Shown one piece after another: positions 1-6,078 of a stretch of DNA of 10,863 bases. The DNA comes from Nitrospirota bacterium (lineage in GTDB: Bacteria > Nitrospirota > JACRHJ01), in contig JAKAHE010000060.1 of assembly GCA_021815285.1 (NCBI GenBank), positions 1-10,863 on the forward strand, written 5' to 3'. The notes under the pieces were generated by a model. It saw only the letters and a program-made list of their open reading frames with translations. It was not told where the DNA came from and ran no database searches. Numbering within the stretch: position 1 is the stretch's first letter; the number at the start of each line of letters is the position of its first letter. Position numbers and translations under genes: made by a program.

Positions 1-1515
1 CGCCATCTTGTCGTCTCTCCCGACAACAACCGCGTAGGCGCGCCTGGATGTCGCGGCATTCTCGCGGCCCGGCCCGCCAATCCACCCGGCTTCCCCCGTA
101 TCATTAGACCCGAAAAGCCTGTCGAGCCTGACAAGCGGAAGAACCCTGTCCCTGAGATAGATTACCTCGTCTCCGCTTATGGTCTTTATGTCGCCGGAAT
201 TGAGCTTTACGCTCTCGACCACGGAAGAAAGCGGAAGCGCGTAAAGCGTGCGGCCTGATTTCACCATAAGCGCGGATATTATCGCCAGCGTGAGTGGCAG
301 TTTTATCGTGAATGCCGTGCCTGATCCGGGCCTGTTTTTAACATCGATACTGCCGCCGAGTTTCGTTACGCCCTTCTTCACCACATCGAGCCCTACGCCT
401 CTGCCGGATACCGACGTGACTTTTTTTGCGGTCGAAAATCCGGCCTCGAAAACAAGCTCCATCGCGTCCTGGTCGCTTAAGCCCGATACAAATTCGGCCG
501 GATAAATCCTGGCCGCCCTGGCCCTGACGGCGTTTATGTCTATGCCGGCCCCGTCGTCCGATACCGTGATAATTATATGGTTTCCCTCCTGGGCGGCTGA
601 GAGCGTTATCTCTCCGACACTCGATTTCTTATTCCGAAGTCTTTCCTCCGGCCCTTCTATGCCGTGATCCACCGCGTTTCTTATGAGGTGTATCAGCGGC
701 TCTCCAATTTCGTCGATAACCGTCTTGTCCAGTTCGGTTTCGCCTCCCTGGAAAACCAGATTTATCTCTTTGCCCCTTTCACGCGAGAGATCCCTTACCA
801 TACGAGGGAAGCGCTGGAACACCTGCCGTATCGGCAGCATCCGCACCTTCATTATGGCCTCCTGAAGCTGCGAGGTCGATTTGAATATCTCCGCCGTCAC
901 TTCCGAGAGGTCATAGGCCACCGCCTTGTCCAGCTTAAGCTCGTTAAAAATCCTGCTTGTCATTGCCAGCCTGGTCCTGTGGATTATCAGTTCTCCCACT
1001 AAATTTAGAAGATGGTCCAGGCGCTCGAAATCGACCTTGAGTATGTTGGATTTTTCCGCAATATATCTGAAACTGTCGCTCCTGGACCTGGGTATCGGCG
1101 CCTGGGAGCCGGACTCGCCTGCCGCGGTTTCGCCGAGGGCCTTTATCTGTCCGGAGAGGTCTATTTCCGCTTTGGGATTTTCTCTTAACCGTTCGAGCGT
1201 TTCTCTCATGACAGCGACAGCGTCAAACAGCTTCTGGAGTTTTTCGCCGGTCAGGCCGGAGCCGTCTTCGAGCAGTTTTTTGAAAATCCCTTCGATATGA
1301 TGCACATACTGCTGGAGGGACTCAAACCCCATCATCCCGGAATTGCCTTTAAGGGTATGCAATGACCCCAGGAGATCGGATATCAGCTCGATATCCAGAC
1401 CGCCCTGGCCCAGATATTTCTCCATCTCCATAAGCGAGGAGTCGAGCTTGTCTATATGCCCGCTGGCGTCCTCGAAAAATTCGTTTATAAGGCCGGAGGT
1501 ATCTAAATCTTCCAT
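1..1515 (-). CDS. cheA: CheA-type chemotaxis/signalling histidine kinase (3' end outside window)
   Basis: Cytoplasmic histidine kinase that autophosphorylates on an N-terminal HPt domain and passes phosphate to receivers. The frame is open from ATG at 1515 to the window edge (505 residues seen). Domains in order: HPt/P1 (about 5-105) with phospho-acceptor H53 in HTLKGNSG; a short linker with no recognisable P2 receiver-docking domain; P3 dimerisation helices (about 158-215, with ERLDHLLNLVGELI); P4 ATPase (about 220-408) with N-box HLIRNAVDHG at 276-285, G1 DDGAGID at 320-326 and G2 GRGVGLDVVK at 371-380; then the beginning of a CheW-like P5 (from about 410), cut by the edge. The Shine-Dalgarno sequence AGGAGAG lies just before the ATG. 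The CheY-like gene upstream ends 7 bases away, so the two are co-transcribed and that receiver is the likely phosphate acceptor. No CheW or chemoreceptor gene is visible, so control of motility, pili or another output cannot be decided. Confidence 0.95.
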   Translation of the reverse strand, partial: MEDLDTSGLINEFFEDASGHIDKLDSSLMEMEKYLGQGGLDIELISDLLGSLHTLKGNSGMMGFESLQQYVHHIEGIFKKLLEDGSGLTGEKLQKLFDAVAVMRETLERLRENPKAEIDLSGQIKALGETAAGESGSQAPIPRSRSDSFRYIAEKSNILKVDFERLDHLLNLVGELIIHRTRLAMTSRIFNELKLDKAVAYDLSEVTAEIFKSTSQLQEAIMKVRMLPIRQVFQRFPRMVRDLSRERGKEINLVFQGGETELDKTVIDEIGEPLIHLIRNAVDHGIEGPEERLRNKKSSVGEITLSAAQEGNHIIITVSDDGAGIDINAVRARAARIYPAEFVSGLSDQDAMELVFEAGFSTAKKVTSVSGRGVGLDVVKKGVTKLGGSIDVKNRPGSGTAFTIKLPLTLAIISALMVKSGRTLYALPLSSVVESVKLNSGDIKTISGDEVIYLRDRVLPLVRLDRLFGSNDTGEAGWIGGPGRENAATSRRAYAVVVGRDDKMA

Positions 1516-1522
1516 CTCTCTC

Positions 1523-1915
1523 CTATACTGCCACCGTTTGTATTTCCGAGAATATTCTCTCTATCAGGTTGTGCAGTTCCGCAGGCTGAAAAGGCTTCTT
1601 GACATATCCCTTTGCGCCGAGAGACAGCCCCCTAAGAGTGTCTTCCTCCTTGCCCTCGGTGCTCACGATGATTATGGGCGGGGCCTTGAAGTCCGTCTCT
1701 TTGCTTAAAGCTTCAAGGAACTGAAGGCCGTTCATTACCGGCATGTTTATATCCAGAAGGATAAGCTCTATGCCTTCTTCCTGGGAAAGCTTGTCCAGGG
1801 CCTCCAGTCCGTTCATGGCCGAGATAAGCCGGCAGTCCTTGTAGCGCATGAATACCAGTTTGTACATCTGGTGCAGCAGGCTTGAGTCGTCCACTATAAG
1901 GATTTTCTTGAGCAT
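1523..1915 (-). CDS. CheY-like single-domain response regulator
   Basis: Stand-alone receiver of 130 residues with no output domain. The acidic pocket is D9-D10, the phosphorylation site D55 (LLDINMPVMNG), the switch hydroxyl S85 or T86 (IIIVSTEG) and the conserved lysine K107 (KKPF). All key residues are present, so it should be phosphorylatable. It lies between another receiver gene (stop at 1928) and the CheA-type kinase (start at 1515), almost without gaps. That makes it the natural acceptor of phosphate from the kinase HPt domain. Output would be by protein-protein contact, for example with a motor, a pilus system or another kinase; the sequence does not say which. The ATG at 1915 is chosen because the receiver fold starts at once and a G-rich ribosome site precedes it. 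Confidence 0.93.
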   Translation of the reverse strand: MLKKILIVDDSSLLHQMYKLVFMRYKDCRLISAMNGLEALDKLSQEEGIELILLDINMPVMNGLQFLEALSKETDFKAPPIIIVSTEGKEEDTLRGLSLGAKGYVKKPFQPAELHNLIERIFSEIQTVAV

Positions 1916-1919
1916 CTTA

Positions 1920-1928
1920 CCCCCCCCC
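1920..1928 (-). promoter_or_regulatory. Nine-G tract acting as ribosome-binding site of the CheY-like gene
   Basis: On the minus strand nine consecutive G residues, starting with the last base of the upstream TAG stop, end four bases before the ATG at 1915. No other Shine-Dalgarno sequence is present, so the tract must serve as one. The entire gap between the two receiver genes is this tract plus TAA G. Confidence 0.6.
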
Positions 1929-2323
1929 TATGCCGTAGAAGCCGGACCCGGCACCGGAATCCCAAGCCGGTTCACCATCATCAGCAGGTGGTCAATGTCC
2001 ACCGGTTTTTCATAGTAATAATAAGACCCACGCTTGAACGCTTCCTCTTTTATCTCCGGAGAACCGTAAGCGGTCATGATTATTACCGCCGTCACCGGGT
2101 TCAATTCCTTAACGTATCGCAATAACTCAAGGCCCTCGATGCCATACATGCCGCTCATGCGGATATCCGCTATCACCAGGTCAAACGGATATCTGGCCAG
2201 CGCTTCCTCGGCGGCCTCTATCCTTGAACTGGTTATAACCTCGACTCCGTCAGTCTTGAGGCAGTATGACAAGCTGAGCAGGATAGTAGGCTCATCATCG
2301 ACGATAAGAATCCTTTTCATCAT
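1928..2323 (-). CDS. Stand-alone receiver-domain response regulator
   Basis: Single receiver domain of 131 residues from the chosen start. The pocket is D9-D10, the phospho-acceptor D53 (VIADIRMSG), the switch T84 (IIMTAYGS) and the lysine K106 (EKPVD). A run of four tyrosines (101-104) precedes the lysine. A short Pro/Gly tail (about 121-131) follows the domain, with no DNA-binding module. The frame is open upstream to an ATG at 2395, but that start would place the sigma54-like promoter (2365-2380) inside the gene. Three ATGs in tandem lie at 2326, 2323 and 2320, after the ribosome site AAAGGAG (2330-2336); the middle one has the best spacing (6 bases), though the third is also possible. It is first in a unit with the CheY-like and CheA genes. 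The receiver resembles those of NtrC-type proteins, so its kinase could be the one encoded at 3834-5576 or the CheA protein. Confidence 0.9.
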   Translation of the reverse strand: MMKRILIVDDEPTILLSLSYCLKTDGVEVITSSRIEAAEEALARYPFDLVIADIRMSGMYGIEGLELLRYVKELNPVTAVIIMTAYGSPEIKEEAFKRGSYYYYEKPVDIDHLLMMVNRLGIPVPGPASTA

Positions 2324-2364
2324 CATGCGCTCCTTTATTTTAAAATCACTACCCTTATTGATAT

Positions 2365-2380
2365 AGCAACAAGGATGCCA
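2365..2380 (-). promoter_or_regulatory. Sigma54 (-24/-12) promoter of the receiver/CheY/CheA unit
   Basis: The minus strand reads TGGCATCCTTGTTGCT. This matches the sigma54 consensus TGGCACG-N4-TTGCW at the invariant GG and GC, ten bases apart, with a perfect TTGCT. Transcription would start near 2354, giving a leader of about 30 bases that carries the ribosome site AAAGGAG before the ATGs at 2326-2320. The neighbouring gene upstream encodes a sigma54 activator. Confidence 0.65.
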
Positions 2381-2449
2381 TCTGAAATAGCGCAATAAAA
2401 TCAGAGTGTTAGTGCAAGTTTTGTTATTGGAATTTTAGGGTGTGCGAAA

Positions 2450-2484
2450 ATTATACAATACAGGCTGTACTGTTTTGCTACAGG
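2450..2484 (-). promoter_or_regulatory. TACAG/CTGTA inverted repeats and a TATAAT box
   Basis: Just downstream of and overlapping the 3' end of the NtrC-family gene, TACAGGCTGTA (2459-2469) is a 5-base inverted repeat with one central base. TACAGG recurs at 2479-2484. The site is about 105-115 bases upstream of the inferred sigma54 start, a usual position for an activator-binding site. A TATAAT lies on the minus strand at 2450-2455 without a good -35 box. The role is uncertain; it could equally be a weak hairpin after the NtrC-type gene. Confidence 0.25.
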
Positions 2485-3833
2485 AGGTTATACTTTTTCA
2501 GCTTGTTTATCAACGTAGAGCGGCTTATGCCCAGGAGTCGGGCGGCAAGGCTCTGGTTTCCGCGAGAGAAATCCATTGTCTTTTTTATATGTTCTTTTTC
2601 CAGCCTGTCGAGCGAACACGGGGCCGACGGATAATCTGCGCGCTCCTCCCGCACCGCATGCTCCTTCTTTTCGAGCAGCTCGTGCGGCAGATGTTCGGGA
2701 GTTATGGCCGGGCCTTGCGACAGTATAACGGCGCGCTCAATAACGTTCCTCAGCTCTCTTATGTTGCCCGGCCACGAGTAGGCGAGCAGGTAGCCTTCGC
2801 AATCTTCCGAGATTTCGGTTATATTCTTTTTAATCGCCGCGCTTTGCGAGAGAAAATACCTCGCCAGGTCAAGAACGTCGTTCTCCCTTGCCCTGAGCGG
2901 CGGCATATGCACAGGCATGACGCATAGCCTGTAGTAGAGATCCTCCCTGAAGTTTTTCCGGTTTTCCGGGTTGGACAGGTCTTTGTTGGTTGCGGCCATT
3001 ATCCGGACGTCCACCTTTATATCCCTCGTCCCGCCCACTCTCCGGAAGGTCTTGGTCTCTATTACCCGGAGAAGCTTCGGCTGGAGATTTATGGACAGTT
3101 CGGCTATCTCGTCCAGGAATACCGTCCCGCCGTCGGCCACTTCCAGGAGGCCCTTTTTCATTTCCTTCGCGTCGGTATAAGCGCCTCTTTCGTGCCCGAA
3201 AAGCTCCGATTCAAGGAGATGCTCCGAGAGCGATGCGCAGTTGATGTCCAGGAAAGGCCTGTCCTTCCTGGCGCTCAGACTGTGAATGGTCCTTGCCGCA
3301 AGCTCCTTGCCGGTGCCGGATTCGCCGGTGATCATTACCGTGGTATCCGGATTTTCCGCGAGCAGTCCCATTATGAGCAGTATCTTATGGATTTCCCTGG
3401 AATTTCCTATAACGCCCGTATGCGAACCGCCATGCCTCATTTTCAGGACCAGGTTTTCCTTCTTTAGCCCCTGCGTTTCCAGCGCCCGCTCCGCCGCTAT
3501 CTCCAGGGCGTCGATGTCCACCGGCTTGGTCAGGTAATCATAGGCGCCTTTCCGCATGGCCTGCACGGCGTCGGGCAGATTGGCGTAGCCCGTGAGCATT
3601 ATGACCATGATATCGGGCTGCTCGGCCTTTATCATTTCGAGCGCCTGAAGCCCGGTCCCGTCCGGAAGCCTGTTGTCCAGAATGACCAGCTCCGGCCTGG
3701 CAGCCCATGCCAGCTTAAGCCCCTCCGCTATGGTTGCGGCGGCGGACACGGAAAATCCTTTTGCGGCGAACAGGTAGCCAAGTGACTTGCGTATAGTCTC
3801 TTCATCGTCGATTATCAATACCGAATGCGGCAT
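2478..3833 (-). CDS. Sigma54-dependent NtrC-family response regulator
   Basis: Transcription activator of 451 residues that, when phosphorylated, hydrolyses ATP to open sigma54-RNA polymerase promoters. Receiver at 1-120: pocket D9-D10, phospho-acceptor D53, T81 and K103. AAA+ domain at about 140-375: Walker A GESGTGKE at 170-177, sigma54-contact loop GAYTDA at 217-222, Walker B GTVFLDE at 236-242, and the arginine-rich segment FREDLYYRL at 295-303. Fis-type helix-turn-helix at 409-451 (RGNQSLAARLLGISRSTL). Length and order are those of the AtoC/ZraR/NtrC group. The contact loop departs from the usual GAFTGA in two positions. The ATG directly follows the TAA of the kinase gene, so the two are translationally coupled and very probably form a cognate pair. 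Likely targets are the two sigma54-like promoters in this window. The signal and the rest of the regulon are unknown. Confidence 0.96.
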   Translation of the reverse strand: MPHSVLIIDDEETIRKSLGYLFAAKGFSVSAAATIAEGLKLAWAARPELVILDNRLPDGTGLQALEMIKAEQPDIMVIMLTGYANLPDAVQAMRKGAYDYLTKPVDIDALEIAAERALETQGLKKENLVLKMRHGGSHTGVIGNSREIHKILLIMGLLAENPDTTVMITGESGTGKELAARTIHSLSARKDRPFLDINCASLSEHLLESELFGHERGAYTDAKEMKKGLLEVADGGTVFLDEIAELSINLQPKLLRVIETKTFRRVGGTRDIKVDVRIMAATNKDLSNPENRKNFREDLYYRLCVMPVHMPPLRARENDVLDLARYFLSQSAAIKKNITEISEDCEGYLLAYSWPGNIRELRNVIERAVILSQGPAITPEHLPHELLEKKEHAVREERADYPSAPCSLDRLEKEHIKKTMDFSRGNQSLAARLLGISRSTLINKLKKYNLL

Positions 3834-5576
3834 TTAAGGCCTTTCTGATGTTACCGGGATATGGGGTAAGTTTATGCTGACGCTCGTGCCTCGCCCCAGG
3901 ATGCTTTTTACCGCAATGGTTCCGCCGTGGTCTTCGATTATCTTGCGGCAGATGGCGAGTCCGATGCCGGTTCCTTTTTCCTTGGTGGTAAAGAACAGGT
4001 CGAATACCTTCGGCAGGTCGGCCTCCGGTATGCCCGCGCCCCGGTCTGATATTGTTATTTTGATTGTGCTATCCGAGATTCTTGCCGAAATATTTATCTT
4101 CCCGCCTGGGCGCGAGGCGTCTATTGCGTTTACCAGGAGATTCAGGAAGACCTGTCTTATCTGATTAAGGTCGAGCATTGCCATTTCCAGGCCGGGACAC
4201 TCGCTTGCGACATCGATACCCTTTTCCCATATGGCCGCGAAATGAAATTCCAGGACGTTCTCTATAAGCGAACATATATCGACGGGTTGCCTGTGCAGTT
4301 TTACTGTCCGGTTATACAGAAGCATATCCTCCACAAGCCGGTTAAGCCTGGTTGTCTCGGAGAGCATGGCCTGCACAAGCGGCCTTATCGGGTTATCGTC
4401 ACTCGTTTCCCTCGCTATTATCTGGGCTACCGAGGTAATCCCGAACAGCGGGTTCCTTATCTCGTGCGCGACGCCGGCTGCGACCTTCCCGACTGCCGCA
4501 AACCGCTCCTTTTCGCGGAGGTCATCCTGGAGCTTCTTTATTTCGCTCAAGTCTCTGAACACCACAATAAAACCCTCAGGATTTCCGTCCCTGGAGACGA
4601 GATGGTTGTTGTTAAAACCTACCGGCACGGCTCCTTTCGGCGTAAGGATTTCAACCTCGTCGCCTATTATCCTCGGCTTCACCACCAGCATGCCGGCCGC
4701 CTCAGGATAAACGAGCGTTATATTCTTCCCGATTATCGCCTCGCGGTCGCAACCCAGTATCTCGGCCCCGGAGTTGTTTATCATCCGTACCTTGCCGGCC
4801 AGGTCTGTAACAAGAAGCCCTGCTGCCATATTGAAGATGATGCTGTCGAGCAGGTTCTCGTTCTTCTTTATTTTCTCCATGTTTTTTATGTTGCTCATAA
4901 GGCTCGCGGCGGAGTTGGCGAACAGGTTCAGGGCGTTCAGATCGTCCTGGGTTATGGGTTTTTGGCTAACATGGTTGTCGGCGCATATGAGGCCGAAGTT
5001 CCTTCCCATCGTATTTGTCTTGTATACCGGGCAGTTGCCGCATATATCCATACGGGTAAGCATGCTGTCGCTTCCGCGCAGCATCCTGCAGCTGTTCTCT
5101 ATAACCCAGCAGGACAGAAGGGGGCTGTTCCTTGACGGGCAATTCTCGTCGTTGCACCCGAAATATTCCCAGCATACCAGCTGGCGGTTTTCAGGATTAT
5201 ATGTTACCAGTGGAGCGACGGCTATTTCCGAGTCGCCGCCGGAGTCCCCTTTTATTATTCCACAGGGGCGTTTCGATGTAGTAAAGGCCTCGCTCTTGTC
5301 GAGCTTGACGGCCTCCAGCCCGGCCACCTCCAGCGGAGCCGATAGTTCTTCGCCTGCGGTGCTGTGACATGCGGTAAGACGGCGGGCGCCGTCGCTGTCG
5401 TCTATAAGCCACAGGCATACCCTGTCGAAGCCTATGGCCTCCGCAACCGCCCAGACCGATATGTTAGCCGCCTCCTGCAGGTCGTTTGAAACCCTTGCGC
5501 GGTTGGAAAACCAGTTAAGAATAAAAAGCTGGTTCAGTTTTTTCTCGTACAAATTATCGGTTGACCGGGCTTTCAA
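3834..5576 (-). CDS. Soluble GAF-PAS sensor histidine kinase with cysteine-rich insertion
   Basis: NtrB-like sensor kinase of 580 residues, without signal peptide or membrane helix, so cytoplasmic. Numbered from the TTG start: split GAF-like domain (about 20-235), PAS domain (about 242-350, with DLAGKVRMINNSGAEILG), HisKA (about 357-422) with phospho-acceptor H371 in VAHEIRNP, and HATPase (about 466-572) with N483 in the N-box, G1 DRGAGIP at 511-517 and G2 GTGIGLA at 535-541. The GAF-like part carries an insertion at about 135-186 with cysteines at 135, 141, 146, 156, 163, 179 and 182, including a CWE-x3-C motif and a CxxC pair. The insertion may bind metal or an Fe-S cluster, which would make this a redox or metal sensor; that is inference. 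The frame extends upstream to GTG at 5633, but only the TTG at 5576 has a ribosome site (AGGAG, 6-base spacing). The next gene starts immediately after its stop and encodes the partner regulator. Confidence 0.93.
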   Translation of the reverse strand: MKARSTDNLYEKKLNQLFILNWFSNRARVSNDLQEAANISVWAVAEAIGFDRVCLWLIDDSDGARRLTACHSTAGEELSAPLEVAGLEAVKLDKSEAFTTSKRPCGIIKGDSGGDSEIAVAPLVTYNPENRQLVCWEYFGCNDENCPSRNSPLLSCWVIENSCRMLRGSDSMLTRMDICGNCPVYKTNTMGRNFGLICADNHVSQKPITQDDLNALNLFANSAASLMSNIKNMEKIKKNENLLDSIIFNMAAGLLVTDLAGKVRMINNSGAEILGCDREAIIGKNITLVYPEAAGMLVVKPRIIGDEVEILTPKGAVPVGFNNNHLVSRDGNPEGFIVVFRDLSEIKKLQDDLREKERFAAVGKVAAGVAHEIRNPLFGITSVAQIIARETSDDNPIRPLVQAMLSETTRLNRLVEDMLLYNRTVKLHRQPVDICSLIENVLEFHFAAIWEKGIDVASECPGLEMAMLDLNQIRQVFLNLLVNAIDASRPGGKINISARISDSTIKITISDRGAGIPEADLPKVFDLFFTTKEKGTGIGLAICRKIIEDHGGTIAVKSILGRGTSVSINLPHIPVTSERP

Positions 5577-5582
5577 GTTGCG

Positions 5583-5587
5583 CTCCT
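5583..5587 (-). promoter_or_regulatory. Ribosome-binding site fixing the TTG start of the sensor kinase
   Basis: The minus strand reads AGGAG-CGCAAC-TTG, giving 6-base spacing to a TTG at 5576-5574. The upstream in-frame GTG at 5633 has no Shine-Dalgarno sequence, and a TATAAT box directly overlaps its first codons (5625-5630). Confidence 0.65.
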
Positions 5588-5668
5588 GATAAAAAAGTTT
5601 AAATAATGAGTTATTAATCGCACTATTATACACTTAATGATACCTGCTTGCATTATTATTAATAAATA

Positions 5669-5684
5669 TGCACTAAATATGCCA
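5669..5684 (-). promoter_or_regulatory. Probable sigma54 (-24/-12) promoter of the kinase/NtrC unit
   Basis: The minus strand reads TGGCATATTTAGTGCA. The invariant GG and GC are ten bases apart, and only one base of the TTGCA box differs. It shares TGGCAT with the other site at 2365-2380. The start would fall near 5658, leaving a leader of about 80 bases before the TTG at 5576. A TATAAT at 5625-5630 (minus strand) could be an alternative sigma70 -10 box, but no good -35 accompanies it. A 6-base inverted repeat CTTGGC/GCCAAG (5756-5777) sits roughly 100-120 bases upstream of the inferred start, where an activator might bind. Confidence 0.5.
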
Positions 5685-5745
5685 ATAATGGTTACCCTAT
5701 AAAAAACATGATGATCGCGCGAGTAATAAAACTGCTCCAAATCGG

Positions 5746-5934
5746 TCATTCAGAACTTGGCGGCAGCCACGGCCAAGGGATCGGAAGGATGGCAAATTCA
5801 TCGGGGAGTCTGCGAAAATTCTTATAAGTTCTCGCAATCAGCGCAGACGACAAAGGCGCAGGATGGACGACGCATTCGTTAAGACATTCCAGGGGATGGC
5901 GCCCCGAAACAAAAAAGAGGTCAGGCTGATTTGC
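5746..5934 (-). pseudogene. Possible decayed 3' gene fragment, or untranslated spacer
   Basis: The spacer between the kinase gene and the tRNA has no full gene. A minus-strand frame is open for 62 codons from after a TAG at 5935-5937 to a TGA at 5746-5748. It reads protein-like near its end (FRRLPDEFAILPIPWPWLPP) but has no start codon with a ribosome site, and its 5' part runs through the terminator hairpin. It may be the remnant of the 3' end of a lost gene or mobile element next to a tRNA, or chance. I do not recognise the family. On the plus strand the same stretch holds seven GGA triplets (5778-5897), small hairpins (5756-5777, 5811-5836) and the terminator, so a small RNA is an alternative. 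Confidence 0.2.
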
Positions 5935-5950
5935 CTAACCTCTTGTTTTT
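5911..5950 (-). terminator. Rho-independent terminator after tRNA-Asn, symmetrical
   Basis: A 12-base-pair stem (5915-5926 with 5933-5944, one G-U pair on the minus strand) closes a 6-base loop. On the minus strand it is followed by six T residues (5916-5911), ending tRNA transcription. On the plus strand it is followed by GTTTTT (5945-5950), so it can also stop transcripts coming from the left. Confidence 0.88.
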
Positions 5951-5952
5951 CT

Positions 5953-6028
<76 letters not shown>

Positions 6029-6047
6029 AAATCGGCTTGAGAGTGCA

Positions 6048-6077
6048 TTTTTACCACAGGAGTCCCCGTTCTGTCAA
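6048..6077 (-). promoter_or_regulatory. Sigma70 promoter of tRNA-Asn
   Basis: On the minus strand a perfect -35 TTGACA (6077-6072) is followed after 18 bases by TAAAAA (6053-6048). This puts the start near 6041, about a dozen bases before the mature tRNA end at 6028. It begins immediately after the stop of the nuclease gene at 6079, so the tRNA need not depend on readthrough. Confidence 0.6.
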
Positions 6078-6078
6078 G

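Noticed and set aside
2324..2395. N-terminal extension of the stand-alone receiver to ATG 2395
   Set aside because: The extension would contain the sigma54-like promoter and adds residues outside the receiver fold. The AAAGGAG site points to the ATG cluster at 2320-2326.
4242..5135. Long plus-strand open frame (297 codons)
   Set aside because: It lies entirely within the sensor kinase gene on the other strand, has no ribosome site and encodes nothing recognisable, whereas the minus-strand frame has all kinase motifs.
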